Source: Rosenbergiella australiborealis (GTDB lineage Bacteria; Pseudomonadota; Gammaproteobacteria; Enterobacterales; Enterobacteriaceae). From it: DNA of 64,000 bases. The notes beneath the pieces are model-generated. The model did no database searches, was not told the DNA's origin, and worked only from the letters and a program-made list of their open reading frames with translations. The translations under genes and the position numbers were made by a program. The stretch is taken from the NCBI RefSeq assembly GCF_018494035.1, contig NZ_JABBFO010000001.1:62001-126000 (forward strand). Reading direction: 5' to 3'. Shown piece after piece: positions 40,997-50,492 of this stretch (its first letter is position 1; the number at the start of each line of letters is the position of its first letter).

Positions 40997-42865
40997 ATGA
41001 CTGATATTCAAACCACTTTTTCCGATCTTGGCCTAAACGAATCTATTCTTTCTGCATTGAATGATCTGGGTTACGTAAAACCATCTCCTATCCAAGCTGA
41101 GTGTATCCCACACTTATTAGCGGGACGTGATGTATTGGGTATGGCGCAAACCGGAAGTGGTAAAACTGCAGCATTCTCGCTGCCATTACTGCACAACATC
41201 GATCCTACCTTAAAAGCCCCTCAAATTTTGGTGTTAGCACCAACTCGTGAGTTAGCGGTACAGGTAGCTGAAGCGTGTAACGAATTTTCTAAACATATGC
41301 GTGGCGTTAACGTTCTGGCACTTTATGGTGGCCAACGTTATGACGTACAGCTACGCGCATTACGCCAAGGTCCACAAATTGTCGTGGGTACCCCTGGTCG
41401 TTTACTTGATCACTTAAAACGCGGTACGCTTGATCTGTCTAATCTGCGTGGCTTAGTCCTTGATGAAGCCGATGAAATGCTACGTATGGGCTTCATCGAA
41501 GACGTTGAAACCATCATGGCGCAGATCCCAGAAGGTCATCAAACTGCACTGTTCTCGGCAACTATGCCGGAAGCGATTCGTCGTATTACGCGTCGTTTTA
41601 TGAACAACCCGCAAGAAGTTCGCATTCAATCGAGCTTAACAACGCGTCCTGATATCAGCCAATCTTATTGGACTGCTTACGGTCGTAAGAGCGATGCACT
41701 TGTGCGTTTCTTAGAAGCTGAAGACTTCGATGCGGCAATTATTTTCGTACGGACTAAAAACGCAACGCTTGAAGTCGCTGAGACGTTAGAGCGTAGCGGT
41801 TATAATAGTGCAGCATTAAACGGTGATATGAACCAAGCTCTACGTGAACAAACGCTTGAGCGCTTGAAAGATGGCCGTTTAGATATCTTGATTGCAACTG
41901 ATGTTGCTGCGCGTGGTCTGGATGTTGAACGTATCAGCCTGGTTGTCAACTATGACATTCCATTAGATGCGGAGTCTTACGTTCACCGTATCGGTCGTAC
42001 TGGCCGTGCAGGCCGTGCAGGTCGTGCATTACTGTTCGTTGAGAACCGTGAGCGTCGTTTACTGCGTAATATCGAACGTACGATGAAACTGACCATTCCT
42101 GAGGTTGAATTACCTAACGCTGAATTGTTAAGTACTCGTCGCCAAGAAAAATTTGCAGCACGTGTTCAACAGCAATTAGAAAGCAGCGATTTAGATCTCT
42201 ACCGTGGTCTGTTAACTAAACTTTCTCCACAAGAAGATCTTGATATGGAGACGTTGGCTGCAGCATTACTGAAAATGGCTCAAGGCGAACGTTCACTGAT
42301 CGTTCCTGCTGAAGCACCACGTCCTCCACGTCGTGAATTCCGCGAGCGTGACGATCGTCGTGATGAGCGTCGTAGTGATGATCGTCGTGGTAACCGTGAC
42401 AGCGGTCCACGTGAAGATCGTCCACGTCGTGAGCGTCGTGATGTCGGTGATATGCTGCTATATCGTATTGAAGTTGGCCGTAACGATGGTGTTGAAGTCC
42501 GTCACATCGTGGGTGCGATTGCTAACGAAGGTGATATCAGCAGCCGTTACATCGGTAACATCAAATTGTTCGATGGTCACTCTACTATTGAGCTGCCTAA
42601 AGGCATGCCTGGCGAAGTGTTACAGCACTTCACCAAAACACGTATTCTGAATAAGCCTATGAACATGCAGCTAATGGGCGATGCTCAACCGAGCGAACCA
42701 CGTCGTGGACGTGGCGGTCGTGACGGTGGCGGCGCTGGACGTGGCGGCCGTGATGGTGGTGCAGGTGCGGGTCGTGAAGGTGGACGTCGTTTTGGCGGCG
42801 GAAACCGTAATGAAGGTAACCGCGGTGAAGGTCATCGTGGACGTCGTGAAGAATCGCGTCGTTAA
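40997..42865 (+). CDS. deaD: ATP-dependent RNA helicase DeaD (CsdA)
   Basis: 622 aa from the ATG at 40997 ([18 protein letters not shown]). DEAD-box motifs in order: Q motif [19 protein letters not shown], Ia [47 protein letters not shown] DbpA-like RNA-binding fold ([30 protein letters not shown]) and a long Arg/Gly/Asp tail with RGG repeats follow. Cold-shock helicase for ribosome assembly and mRNA decay. It has a 173-bp upstream leader after nlpI. Confidence 0.97.
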   Translation: MTDIQTTFSDLGLNESILSALNDLGYVKPSPIQAECIPHLLAGRDVLGMAQTGSGKTAAFSLPLLHNIDPTLKAPQILVLAPTRELAVQVAEACNEFSKHMRGVNVLALYGGQRYDVQLRALRQGPQIVVGTPGRLLDHLKRGTLDLSNLRGLVLDEADEMLRMGFIEDVETIMAQIPEGHQTALFSATMPEAIRRITRRFMNNPQEVRIQSSLTTRPDISQSYWTAYGRKSDALVRFLEAEDFDAAIIFVRTKNATLEVAETLERSGYNSAALNGDMNQALREQTLERLKDGRLDILIATDVAARGLDVERISLVVNYDIPLDAESYVHRIGRTGRAGRAGRALLFVENRERRLLRNIERTMKLTIPEVELPNAELLSTRRQEKFAARVQQQLESSDLDLYRGLLTKLSPQEDLDMETLAAALLKMAQGERSLIVPAEAPRPPRREFRERDDRRDERRSDDRRGNRDSGPREDRPRRERRDVGDMLLYRIEVGRNDGVEVRHIVGAIANEGDISSRYIGNIKLFDGHSTIELPKGMPGEVLQHFTKTRILNKPMNMQLMGDAQPSEPRRGRGGRDGGGAGRGGRDGGAGAGREGGRRFGGGNRNEGNRGEGHRGRREESRR

Positions 42866-42887
42866 TCATTACGTATGATGACTATCT

Positions 42888-42914
42888 AGGGAGCCTATCG
42901 GGCTCCCTTTTTTT
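42888..42914 (+). terminator. intrinsic terminator after deaD
   Basis: AGGGAGCC-TATCG-GGCTCCCT followed by TTTTTT, lying between the converging deaD and yhbW. Confidence 0.9.
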
Positions 42915-43938
42915 ATGCCGATAATCGGTGTATGGCTTGATGGGCTTCCATCGCCAGTTGATAAGAATAGATCCGCGCATCATTATCGTAAATCTGCCCA
43001 TTAACGATCATCTCATCAACTTGGTACTGGTGTTGTAACGTTTCAAGTCCATGCATTATCGTGGCGAGATCACCGACCAGTGACAAACTTAATGCACGTT
43101 CTACCCCAAATTTTTCTGCTGGTGTCCAAATTTTGTCCATCGTTTCTATTGGTTCGGGCAACTTACCCGGCACTCCACGACGTAAATTAATAAATTGCTG
43201 TTGTTGAGATGTAAATAAATAGCGCGCTCGAGCGCGACTCTCAGCCGCAATAATATTTACGCCAATCATCACGTAAGGATGTGATAGGCGTGATGAAGGG
43301 ACAAAGGCTTCTCGGTAAAGTGCGATAGCTTGGCTTATCACATCGGGTGCAAAATGAGAGGCAAACGCAAAGGGAAGTCCTAATTTTGCCGCGAGTTGTG
43401 CGCTGTACATACTGGAACCCAATAGCCAAATAGGTACCTGTAATCCAATACCGGGAACGGGTTGGACATTGAAGTGCTCATTGGCGGGGGCATCAAACCA
43501 CGTTATTAGCTGTCGAACATCCTCTGGAAAATGTTCTTCTCGCAGGACAGAGGTATCACGACGTAACGCATGCATCGTGGTGGGATCACTACCTGGTGCA
43601 CGGCCAATACCTAAATCAATACGCCCGGGATACAGTGATTCCAAGGTGCCAAACTGCTCGGCGATCACTAATGGTGAGTGGTTAGGTAACATTACTCCCC
43701 CAGATCCTAAGCGTAAATGATGAGTGTGAGCGGCTAAATAGCCAATCAATACGCTAGTGGCTGCACTGGCTATACCGGGCATGTTGTGATGTTCAGCTAA
43801 CCAATAACGATGATAGCCGGATTGCTCTGCAAATTTCGCTAAAGCTAAAGAACGTCTGAATGCCTCTTGCGCGTCACCCATCTGCGGAATGGGGGCAAGA
43901 TCGAGTACAGATAATTTAAAAGGACGATTCTCAGACAT
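42913..43938 (-). CDS. yhbW: LLM-class flavin-dependent oxidoreductase YhbW
   Basis: 341 aa luciferase-like monooxygenase, close to E. coli YhbW (335). N-terminal [87 protein letters not shown], and [28 protein letters not shown]. Physiological substrate unknown. In E. coli the next genes are ubiV, ubiU, ubiT and then yhbS; here yhbS follows after only about 260 bp. The stop overlaps the deaD terminator. Confidence 0.92.
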   Translation of the reverse strand: MSENRPFKLSVLDLAPIPQMGDAQEAFRRSLALAKFAEQSGYHRYWLAEHHNMPGIASAATSVLIGYLAAHTHHLRLGSGGVMLPNHSPLVIAEQFGTLESLYPGRIDLGIGRAPGSDPTTMHALRRDTSVLREEHFPEDVRQLITWFDAPANEHFNVQPVPGIGLQVPIWLLGSSMYSAQLAAKLGLPFAFASHFAPDVISQAIALYREAFVPSSRLSHPYVMIGVNIIAAESRARARYLFTSQQQQFINLRRGVPGKLPEPIETMDKIWTPAEKFGVERALSLSLVGDLATIMHGLETLQHQYQVDEMIVNGQIYDNDARIYSYQLAMEAHQAIHRLSA

Positions 43939-44197
43939 AGGACACCTTCGTTAAAAGGGATGGCTTTGATGGTGATACTCTACGCATAGCAAGCAAAACG
44001 TAACGCACAGTTTGTGCGAACTTCGATTTCACTGTATTGATGCTTCACAATTTTTAGTGTCGCTGGGCAGTGCCTTGCGCGATTACCTTGATAGAAAGGA
44101 GTATGCTATGCTCACTTTTTATTAAGGTAAACTGATGGGCGTCACGACTCTCTTTTTACCCGTTGCCAATATTTTCACGCTTAGCAGAGGAAAAATT

Positions 44198-44701
44198 ATG
44201 CTTCTTCGTACTGAAATTGGTCTCGACGCAACAGGCATTGATACGCTCATCCGTCACGGCCTTCAACGCCCTGAACTTGCTGAGCATATTCAGGTTTTAC
44301 GTGAGGCGGGGCTGATTACTTTAGGGGTAGTGGCGACTGATGACGAAGGTAGAGTATTAGGCTATGTGGCGTTTAGTCCAATATTAGTCGAAGGTGAAGA
44401 GCAAAATTGGGTTGTTATCTCGGCAATCGCCGTTGAACAACATTACACCTCGACCTCTTTAGCCAAGGATCTTCTTTTTGAAGGACTTGATAGCTTAAAT
44501 GAATTTAGTTATCACGCCGCAGTTGGCTATCAAGACCTTGAATGGTTGAAGGTGCAAGGTTTCCAGCCGGCAGCCAATCTGACTATCGATACTCTTACCG
44601 ATAAAGTGATGGTTTACCCTCTTAACGACAATGCTGCCGCGCAACAGCAGGGGGTATTAACTTTACCCAATGTCGAGGTATCTACTTTAACCACTCACTA
44701 A
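44198..44701 (+). CDS. yhbS: GNAT-family protein YhbS with degenerate acetyl-CoA loop
   Basis: 167 aa from the ATG at 44198 ([22 protein letters not shown]) after AGAGGAAAAAT; an upstream frame to 44135 is rejected. Recognised as YhbS by [21 protein letters not shown] and [14 protein letters not shown]. The acetyl-CoA-binding loop, YRGQGLARQL in E. coli, reads [10 protein letters not shown] here, so the (R/Q)xxGx(G/A) signature is lost; the later YSRFGF is WLKVQGF. It may no longer acetylate, or may bind another ligand. The 3' end overlaps yhbQ by 20 bp, convergently. Confidence 0.82.
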   Translation: MLLRTEIGLDATGIDTLIRHGLQRPELAEHIQVLREAGLITLGVVATDDEGRVLGYVAFSPILVEGEEQNWVVISAIAVEQHYTSTSLAKDLLFEGLDSLNEFSYHAAVGYQDLEWLKVQGFQPAANLTIDTLTDKVMVYPLNDNAAAQQQGVLTLPNVEVSTLTTH

Positions 44702-44987
44702 TGTCAGCGGGCTGCACACGAACTATCTCGAGTTTTTTTAAGTGACTCAGTTGTTTAATCCGGTATTCGAGGCGTAATGCATCGGCGCGGTCACCGACAG
44801 AACATTGAAAGACTAATGTTAGCGGACCTCGACCCCGTAATGCTTTGGCACCGCGACCCCGTTCATGCTCGCCGAAACGACGGAAAACATCTGTGCTGAT
44901 ACCGGTATAGAATGCGCCTTTCGCTGTTTGAATAAGATAAACAGACCATTGCGGTTTGTAATCTTGTAGTGGCGTATTCTGATACAT
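44682..44987 (-). CDS. yhbQ: GIY-YIG nuclease superfamily protein YhbQ
   Basis: 101 aa single-domain GIY-YIG protein: [27 protein letters not shown] (the YIG-like element is YTG) and [29 protein letters not shown] with the conserved Glu. E. coli YhbQ is a close relative; a role in DNA repair has been suggested but is not settled. Convergent with yhbS (20-bp overlap) and divergent from yhbP. Confidence 0.92.
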   Translation of the reverse strand: MYQNTPLQDYKPQWSVYLIQTAKGAFYTGISTDVFRRFGEHERGRGAKALRGRGPLTLVFQCSVGDRADALRLEYRIKQLSHLKKLEIVRVQPADISEWLK

Positions 44988-45002
44988 TTCAAGGGGATCC
45001 TT

Positions 45003-45431
45003 ATGGATGAGTTAACACATTGTCTTGACTATTTAGCGCGTCAGCATGTACTGACACTCTGTACTTACAGTGGTGACGAGTGTTGGGCGGCCCACTGTTT
45101 TTATGCATTAGACCGCGAGAATATCAGTTTTTGGTTGATGACAGAACCAAGCACCTGTCATGGGCGCTTAATGGTGGCTTCGCCGCAAGTTGTTGGAACA
45201 GTCAGTGAACAAACGGAATCGGTATCGACATTACAAGGCGTACAGTTTCGAGGCGAAATAGTGTTGGCTGAAGGTGAAGACTATCAACGAGGTTTAGCTG
45301 CCTACCAACAGCGTTTTCCGATAGCGAAGAAAAAAATTGCACCGCTTTGGGCGTTACGGCTCGATACATTAAAAATGACGGACAACAGTTTAGGTTTTGG
45401 TACTAAGCTACACTGGCAGAGACCGGAGTAA
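45003..45431 (+). CDS. yhbP: UPF0306 family protein YhbP
   Basis: 142 aa (E. coli 147), FMN-binding split-barrel-like small protein of unknown function. Diagnostic stretches are [49 protein letters not shown], and the C-terminal [15 protein letters not shown]. It marks the end of the E. coli 69-minute gene order; ridA-pyrIB, from the 96-minute region of E. coli, begins 21 bp later on the other strand. Confidence 0.9.
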   Translation: MDELTHCLDYLARQHVLTLCTYSGDECWAAHCFYALDRENISFWLMTEPSTCHGRLMVASPQVVGTVSEQTESVSTLQGVQFRGEIVLAEGEDYQRGLAAYQQRFPIAKKKIAPLWALRLDTLKMTDNSLGFGTKLHWQRPE

Positions 45432-45452
45432 TGGCCTCTGCCTGATATTAAT

Positions 45453-45839
45453 TTAACTACGCAATGCAATAGCTTCAATTTCAATGCCGACATCTTTTGG
45501 CAGGCGTGCAACTTCTACGCAGGACCGTGCAGGAAAAGGAGCATGGTGTTCAGTAAAAAACTGTTCATAGGTCGCATTAACCGTCGCGAAATCGTTCAGA
45601 TCTTTCACAAACACTGTTGTTTTCACGATATTTTTCACACCTAACCCAGCTTGCTCAATGATAGCTCTAACATTTTCTAAAGATTGTCGCGTTTGAGCGG
45701 CAATATCTTTAGCCACTTCCCCAGTCTTGGGATCGATGGGAATTTGGCCAGATGTAAGGACCAGTTGTCCCAAATCGACAGCTTGTACGTAAGGCCCGAT
45801 TGCGGCAGGTGCGTGCTCAGTATTGATTTCACGTGACAT
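45453..45839 (-). CDS. ridA: 2-iminobutanoate/2-iminopropanoate deaminase RidA
   Basis: 128 aa YjgF/YER057c/UK114 trimeric enzyme that hydrolyses reactive enamine/imine intermediates from PLP enzymes such as IlvA. Conserved GPYVQAVDLGQLVLTSGQIPIDPKTGEV, and the substrate-binding Arg in PARSCVEVARLPKDVGIEIEAIA. Downstream of pyrI in the same direction, as in E. coli. Confidence 0.96.
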   Translation of the reverse strand: MSREINTEHAPAAIGPYVQAVDLGQLVLTSGQIPIDPKTGEVAKDIAAQTRQSLENVRAIIEQAGLGVKNIVKTTVFVKDLNDFATVNATYEQFFTEHHAPFPARSCVEVARLPKDVGIEIEAIALRS

Positions 45840-45898
45840 ACTATTTCCTCATGACGATAACAGTAAAGTGAGTTCCATTATAGGGAGCCCTCTGTTGA

Positions 45899-46360
45899 TT
45901 ACCAGTGTCCGATAACCGCCTGACGTGAAAACTCTTTTTCACAATAATGGCAGCGTAAGTAGAGGTCGTTACGGCGCGTTTTTACGGCAAAACGTGAATT
46001 CACCGGTTCATTGTGGCTTATACAGTTGGCATTGGGACATACCAGAGCGGCCTTGATTTCGTCGGGAAGTGTCGGCCGTAACTTCGCGACGACTTTGAAA
46101 TTTTCGATTTTATTAATCGTAGCGTTGGGGGCGTAAATCGCGAGCTGGTTGATCTGATCTGCCGTAAGAAACGTGTTTTCAATTTTAATTAGATCTTTGG
46201 TGCGCCCTTCACTTGTTGGGAGATTTAGGCCAATGGTGACACGCTGATCCGTTTCAGTGAGGCGAAATAACGTTAATAGTCGAAAACCTAATCGCGCCGG
46301 AATATGGTCGATAACACTACCATTATTAATGGCTTCAACTTGTAGTTTATCTTGATTCAT
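45899..46360 (-). CDS. pyrI: aspartate carbamoyltransferase regulatory chain PyrI
   Basis: 153 aa regulatory subunit binding CTP/ATP/UTP. N-terminal allosteric domain ([29 protein letters not shown]), C-terminal zinc domain with four Cys ligands in CPNANCISH and [10 protein letters not shown]. The pyrI start overlaps the pyrB stop by 4 bp. Matches E. coli PyrI length. Confidence 0.97.
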   Translation of the reverse strand: MNQDKLQVEAINNGSVIDHIPARLGFRLLTLFRLTETDQRVTIGLNLPTSEGRTKDLIKIENTFLTADQINQLAIYAPNATINKIENFKVVAKLRPTLPDEIKAALVCPNANCISHNEPVNSRFAVKTRRNDLYLRCHYCEKEFSRQAVIGHW

Positions 46361-47301
46361 GACGCCTCTCCGAGTAACGAATTATTTAAGACCAATGACA
46401 AGAGTGCTTGTCGCGCATAGATACCATTTCCCGCCTGTTGGAAATACCATGCATGCGGTGTTTCATCGACATCTGTGGCAATTTCATCTACGCGAGGTAG
46501 CGGATGTAAAACTTTCATATTAGGTTTTGCAACGTCTAAATGTGAGGCTTGTAAGATAAACTGAGCCTTCATATTGGCATATTCAGAAGGGTCTAAACGC
46601 TCTTTTTGGACGCGAGTCATATAGAGAATATCCACTTTAGGAACGATCTCTTCGATACTTTCGTGTTGTGACCAAGGGCAGCCGCTTTCTTCCAACATAT
46701 CGGTTATATAAGTCGGCATTGCCAAGGCTTGTGGTGCGATAAAATAAAAGTGATTCCCTGAAAATTTAGACAAGGCTTGTGCTAAAGAGTGTACGGTACG
46801 GCCATATTTCAAATCACCGACCATTGCGATATGTAAATTATCAAGACTCTGTTGCGTTTCTTGAATCGTAAAGAGGTCTAACAACGTTTGAGTCGGATGC
46901 TGATTAGCTCCGTCCCCAGCATTCAAAATGGGAATATTACCGGAAAACTCGGTAGCGAGGCGCGCAGCGCCCTCTTGGGGATGCCTCATAACAATGGCAT
47001 CTACGTATTGGCTGATAACCGATATCGTATCAGCCAGCGTCTCTCCTTTTTTCCCAAGTGAAGTGTTCCCGCCATCAGCAAAACCGACCGCAGAGGCACC
47101 CAAACGTTGGATCGCTGTTTCAAATGATAAGCGAGTACGCGTTGAGGCTTCAAAAAAACAGCTACCAATCACCTTATGCTTTAATTGTTCTGGCTGTGGG
47201 TTTGCTTTTAGGTAGGCAGCTGTTTTCAATACCAGTTCTAGCTCACTACGGCTGAAATCATTAATTGAAATTATATGTTTTCCATAAAGGGGGTTAGCCA
47301 T
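46357..47301 (-). CDS. pyrB: aspartate carbamoyltransferase catalytic chain PyrB
   Basis: 314 aa (E. coli 311). First committed step of pyrimidine synthesis: carbamoyl phosphate plus aspartate to carbamoyl aspartate. Carbamoyl-phosphate motif [22 protein letters not shown] (about 50-72), [18 protein letters not shown], and [14 protein letters not shown]. Preceded by a leader peptide and attenuator, so transcription should respond to UTP. Confidence 0.97.
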   Translation of the reverse strand: MANPLYGKHIISINDFSRSELELVLKTAAYLKANPQPEQLKHKVIGSCFFEASTRTRLSFETAIQRLGASAVGFADGGNTSLGKKGETLADTISVISQYVDAIVMRHPQEGAARLATEFSGNIPILNAGDGANQHPTQTLLDLFTIQETQQSLDNLHIAMVGDLKYGRTVHSLAQALSKFSGNHFYFIAPQALAMPTYITDMLEESGCPWSQHESIEEIVPKVDILYMTRVQKERLDPSEYANMKAQFILQASHLDVAKPNMKVLHPLPRVDEIATDVDETPHAWYFQQAGNGIYARQALLSLVLNNSLLGEAS

Positions 47302-47452
47302 GAATTACGTCCTCGACATGGTTAGGAAATAGCAAAAAAAAAGCCCCTAAATTAGGAGCTTTTTTCTGAATGGACGAGCTTAGGGAACCAAAACGCTTAC
47401 TCCCGCTGCAAAGCAGGAAAAAGACAGGTAGTGGCCGAGTATGGGTGAGCAT
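47294..47452 (-). CDS. pyrL: pyrBI operon leader peptide PyrL
   Basis: 52 aa, too small for usual gene calls. Start ATG at 47452 ([20 protein letters not shown]...), ending at the TAA at 47294, 8 bp inside pyrB. Like E. coli PyrL (44 aa) it carries a Phe/Pro-rich segment encoded by a U-rich pause region (CCTGTCTTTTTCCTG) and is translated through the attenuator (NLGAFFL here, NRGAFF in E. coli). Coupled translation at high RNA polymerase pausing (low UTP) would block terminator formation. A TATAAT -10 lies at 47483-47488. Confidence 0.8.
   Translation of the reverse strand: MLTHTRPLPVFFLLCSGSKRFGSLSSSIQKKAPNLGAFFLLFPNHVEDVIHG
47334..47366 (-). terminator. pyrBI attenuator (intrinsic terminator)
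   Basis: On the minus strand AGCTCCTAA-T-TTAGGGGCT (one G-T pair) followed by nine T residues, about 40 bp before the pyrB start and inside pyrL. Position and form match the UTP-sensitive pyrBI attenuator of E. coli. Confidence 0.88.
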
Positions 47453-47482
47453 AACAATTTTTCTCTAAGCTGAATGCCCCAT

Positions 47483-47514
47483 ATTATACGCAGAGAGCCA
47501 AGGTTGGAAAATAG
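47483..47514 (-). promoter_or_regulatory. probable pyrLBI promoter
   Basis: TATAAT (47483-47488) read on the minus strand after GCG, with a weak TTTTCC 17 bp upstream and a following ATGGGG start region. It lies between the end of the argR-like gene and pyrL. Confidence 0.6.
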
Positions 47515-47997
47515 CTAATCGTCACTTTTTCCTTCGTCGAGTAGCCAATTGCGTAAACCACGACAAAGTTGGGGAGTGCGTTGACAATCTTTGGGCGCAA
47601 TCCAGACATTATCATTTCCCGCTACGACGCCTAAAATATCTTCAGCATGTTGGCAGTCGATCAATCTTGCAATGGCTTGACTATACCCGGGTGCTGTTTG
47701 TACTAGGACAAAACTTTCACTACTCACGATATCCAGAACCATTTCAGCCAAGGGTTTTTGTGGGGTCAAACTGGGTTGATGTGACCCATCAATCGCATAA
47801 ATACGTTGCCCTCGCGCATTTTGAATTTTAACTACCCCGAGTTGATGCAGTAATCGAGAAATCGTTGCCAAACTAATACTGCCTACTCGCTTTGCTAAGG
47901 CCTGTTGTAATGCGGTTTGATTGGTATAAACACCTTGTGTAATCAGTCTCTGACAAAGATTCAGTAATTCTTTCTCTGTAATACCTTTACGTTCCAT
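47515..47997 (-). CDS. ArgR-family arginine repressor paralogue of the arginine deiminase operon
   Basis: 160 aa. N-terminal winged helix (KELLNLCQRLITQGVYTNQTALQQALAKRVGSISLATISRLLHQLGVVKI) and C-terminal oligomerisation/arginine-binding domain (SESFVLVQTAPGYSQAIARLIDCQHAEDILGVVAGNDNVWIAPKD). The usual GTIAGDDT-type arginine loop reads GVVAGNDN. Last gene of the arc cluster, 34 bp after the transporter, matching Salmonella STM4463. It is distinct from the housekeeping argR, which is not in this window. Likely controls the arc operon and possibly argI. Confidence 0.88.
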   Translation of the reverse strand: MERKGITEKELLNLCQRLITQGVYTNQTALQQALAKRVGSISLATISRLLHQLGVVKIQNARGQRIYAIDGSHQPSLTPQKPLAEMVLDIVSSESFVLVQTAPGYSQAIARLIDCQHAEDILGVVAGNDNVWIAPKDCQRTPQLCRGLRNWLLDEGKSDD

Positions 47998-48031
47998 GTC
48001 GTGGTCTCCTAATGAGAAGGAAATTACGTAA

Positions 48032-49426
48032 TTAAATCAAAGCACTAATACTTAATAAGAGAAGGTTGACGATAATTAATCCCAGCATGAGCGGAGCGAC
48101 CCATTGCAGATAACGCACATAGGGAACTTTAGCAATGGCCAATCCACCCATCACAACACCTGAGGTAGGGGTGACGAGATTAATAATCCCTGAGGCTGAT
48201 TGATAGATGGTTACCATCAAATCACGCGGTAATCCTGCAAAATCTGCCAATGGGGCTAAAATTGGCATACTCATCACGGCCAAACCGGATGAAGAGGGCA
48301 CAAGGATAGAGAGGATCGCTTCTAGACACCAGCTAACGAAAACGAAGATTAATGCAGGCAATCCTGACACTAAACTCTCTGCAGCATGGAGTAGAGTATG
48401 TGTAATCATACCGTTATCCATCATCACCACTATCCCTCTCGCAATACCAATAATCAACGCAACACCGAGTAATTCTTTTGCACCCTCGATAAAGGTTTCG
48501 GTAAAGAGGCTTTCACCCATGCGTGCGACAAGACCAATCAGTATTGAAAACCCTAAAAACATGGCCGAAATTTCAGCCATCCACCATCCCTTGGCGGACA
48601 CGCCATAAATCATTACGGCAAAAGCACAGGCAAAAAGAATCAGAATAATTTTATGTGTGCGAGTGAAGGGGATGTGTGTGGGCGCGCTGGTTTCAATCGG
48701 ACTCTCACCGGGCAGCGATGCCAAGCAAGAGGCTGCGGGATTTTTTCTAACGGCAATTGCATAACGTAGCACCCATGCGACAGCAAGGCACCAACAAATG
48801 ACGAGTAAGAGGATACGAAGGCCCATTCCTTGAGTGAAGGGGATCCCCGCAGCATTTGCCGCGATCACTGTGGCAAAAGGGTTAATCGTTGAACCCAAGG
48901 TTCCTATGCCTGCTCCGAGTAATACCGTCGCGGCAGCAACCAGTCGATCAAAACGGGCAGCAACCATAACGGGAACTAAGAGTGAATAAAAAGGGAGTGA
49001 CTCTTCTGCCATTCCATAAATGGTGCCGCCTAACGCAAAGAGAGCCATCAGAATCGGGATCATGAACTCTTCTTTCCCTGCTAAGCGACCGGTAACTCTT
49101 TGGATCCCTGCATCAATGGCGCCAGTTTTATTGGTGACTCCTAAGAAACCACCAATAATTAAGATGAAAAGAGCAACATCAATAGCTGCCGCTTGACCCG
49201 TACGGTGGTTCCAAAGACCATCTATAGGGGCGAGTAGAATATCGGCGATACCTTGTGGATGGGATTGCGTCACAGCATAAGTGCCAGCAACGGGGACTTC
49301 AGTGCCAAGCAAAGGGTTAACGACGAGCTGATATTGCCCAGCAGGGATCACCCATGTTAATAGTGCAACGAAAATAATTAACCCAAACAGAATGGTGTAA
49401 GCAGAGGGAAATTTAAGGCTTTTCAT
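48032..49426 (-). CDS. YfcC-family membrane transporter (probable arginine/ornithine carrier)
   Basis: 464 aa, about 11-12 hydrophobic segments. Family landmarks are LLTWVIPAGQYQ near the N-terminus, GGFLGVTNKTGAIDAGI, GTIYGMAEESLPFYSLLVPVMVAARFDRLVAAATVLLGAGIGTLGSTINPFATVIAANAAG, and a C-terminal QSASGIINLVTPTSGVVMGGLAIAKVPY. Belongs to the C4-dicarboxylate-carrier-like YfcC/ArcD2 group rather than the classic ArcD antiporters. Its place between arcB and the regulator suggests arginine/ornithine exchange; the substrate is inferred from context. Confidence 0.85.
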   Translation of the reverse strand: MKSLKFPSAYTILFGLIIFVALLTWVIPAGQYQLVVNPLLGTEVPVAGTYAVTQSHPQGIADILLAPIDGLWNHRTGQAAAIDVALFILIIGGFLGVTNKTGAIDAGIQRVTGRLAGKEEFMIPILMALFALGGTIYGMAEESLPFYSLLVPVMVAARFDRLVAAATVLLGAGIGTLGSTINPFATVIAANAAGIPFTQGMGLRILLLVICWCLAVAWVLRYAIAVRKNPAASCLASLPGESPIETSAPTHIPFTRTHKIILILFACAFAVMIYGVSAKGWWMAEISAMFLGFSILIGLVARMGESLFTETFIEGAKELLGVALIIGIARGIVVMMDNGMITHTLLHAAESLVSGLPALIFVFVSWCLEAILSILVPSSSGLAVMSMPILAPLADFAGLPRDLMVTIYQSASGIINLVTPTSGVVMGGLAIAKVPYVRYLQWVAPLMLGLIIVNLLLLSISALI

Positions 49427-49467
49427 AACTGAGCTCCAGGGTGGGACACCGGCCCCACCCTTACAGG

Positions 49468-50472
49468 TTAGTCAGCGAGTGTCGCAACCATCACCGCTTT
49501 GATGGTGTGCATACGGTTTTCAGCTTGGTCAAAAACAATAGAGTGGTCAGACTCGAAGACCTCCTCTGTTACTTCCAATCCAGTCAGTCCAAATTGCTTC
49601 TCAATTTTTTTCCCAACGGTCGTCTCGGCATTGTGGAAGGCCGGTAGACAGTGCATGAATTTAACTTGCGGATTGCCGGTAGCATCGAGTGTTCGCTGGT
49701 TCACTTGATAAGGCTGCATGATACCAATACGTTGTTGCCAAGCCTCATCGGCCTCTCCCATTGAGACCCACACATCGGTATAGAGAAAATCGACGTCCTT
49801 AACGCCGAGTGCTACATCGTCGGTCAGTGTGATTTTTGCATGGCTTTTTTCAGCTAATACTCGGCATGTGGCAACAAGATCGGCATCAGGCCAATATTCG
49901 CGAGGTGCAACAAGGCGAATATCCATTCCCATTATTGCTGCGCCAACCATCAATGAGTTCCCCATATTATTTCTAGCATCACCGAGATAGGCGAAACGGA
50001 TATCTGCCAGTTTTTTACCTGGCGAATATTCCAGCATGGTCATTAAATCGGCTAGAATTTGTGTGGGGTGGAATTGGTCAGTAAGGCCATTCCAAACGGG
50101 CACACCAGCAAAGGTTGCTAATTCTTCAACGATATCTTGCCCGAAACCACGATACTCAATCCCGTCATACATTCGGCCTAATACCCGGGCGGTATCTTTC
50201 ATTGTCTCTTTATGGCCGATTTGTGAGCCAGAGGGGCCGAGATAAGTAACCTGAGCCCCTTGATCAAAGGCGGCGACTTCAAAGGCACAGCGTGTACGCG
50301 TCGACGTCTTTTCAAAAATAAGAGCGATATTTTTATGCATTAGCTTAGGTTGCTCACGGCCCGCGCGTTTGTCTGCTTTAAGTGATCGAGCGAGGTCGAT
50401 TAAGCCGGCAATTTCATTGGCATTGAAATCAAGAAGTTTTAAAAAATGCCTGTTTTTTAGTGAGAGAGTCAT
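49468..50472 (-). CDS. arcB: ornithine carbamoyltransferase (catabolic, arginine deiminase pathway)
   Basis: 334 aa. Carbamoyl phosphate site [48 protein letters not shown] and [14 protein letters not shown] with the catalytic Cys. Position between arcC and the transporter indicates the phosphorolytic direction: citrulline to ornithine and carbamoyl phosphate. It is a paralogue of argI at 53277-54287, to which it is visibly similar throughout. 20 bp downstream of arcC. Confidence 0.93.
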   Translation of the reverse strand: MTLSLKNRHFLKLLDFNANEIAGLIDLARSLKADKRAGREQPKLMHKNIALIFEKTSTRTRCAFEVAAFDQGAQVTYLGPSGSQIGHKETMKDTARVLGRMYDGIEYRGFGQDIVEELATFAGVPVWNGLTDQFHPTQILADLMTMLEYSPGKKLADIRFAYLGDARNNMGNSLMVGAAIMGMDIRLVAPREYWPDADLVATCRVLAEKSHAKITLTDDVALGVKDVDFLYTDVWVSMGEADEAWQQRIGIMQPYQVNQRTLDATGNPQVKFMHCLPAFHNAETTVGKKIEKQFGLTGLEVTEEVFESDHSIVFDQAENRMHTIKAVMVATLAD

Positions 50473-50492
50473 GCGCTATTTCCCTATATGAT

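Noticed and set aside
42216-42869. His/Asp-rich and Val-rich frames on both strands
   Set aside because: Shadows of the Arg/Gly-rich tail of deaD.
44098-44123. Five-codon mini-ORF with AAGGAG before yhbS (ATG at 44108)
   Set aside because: Good ribosome site but too short to support as a gene; could be a leader, but there is no further evidence.
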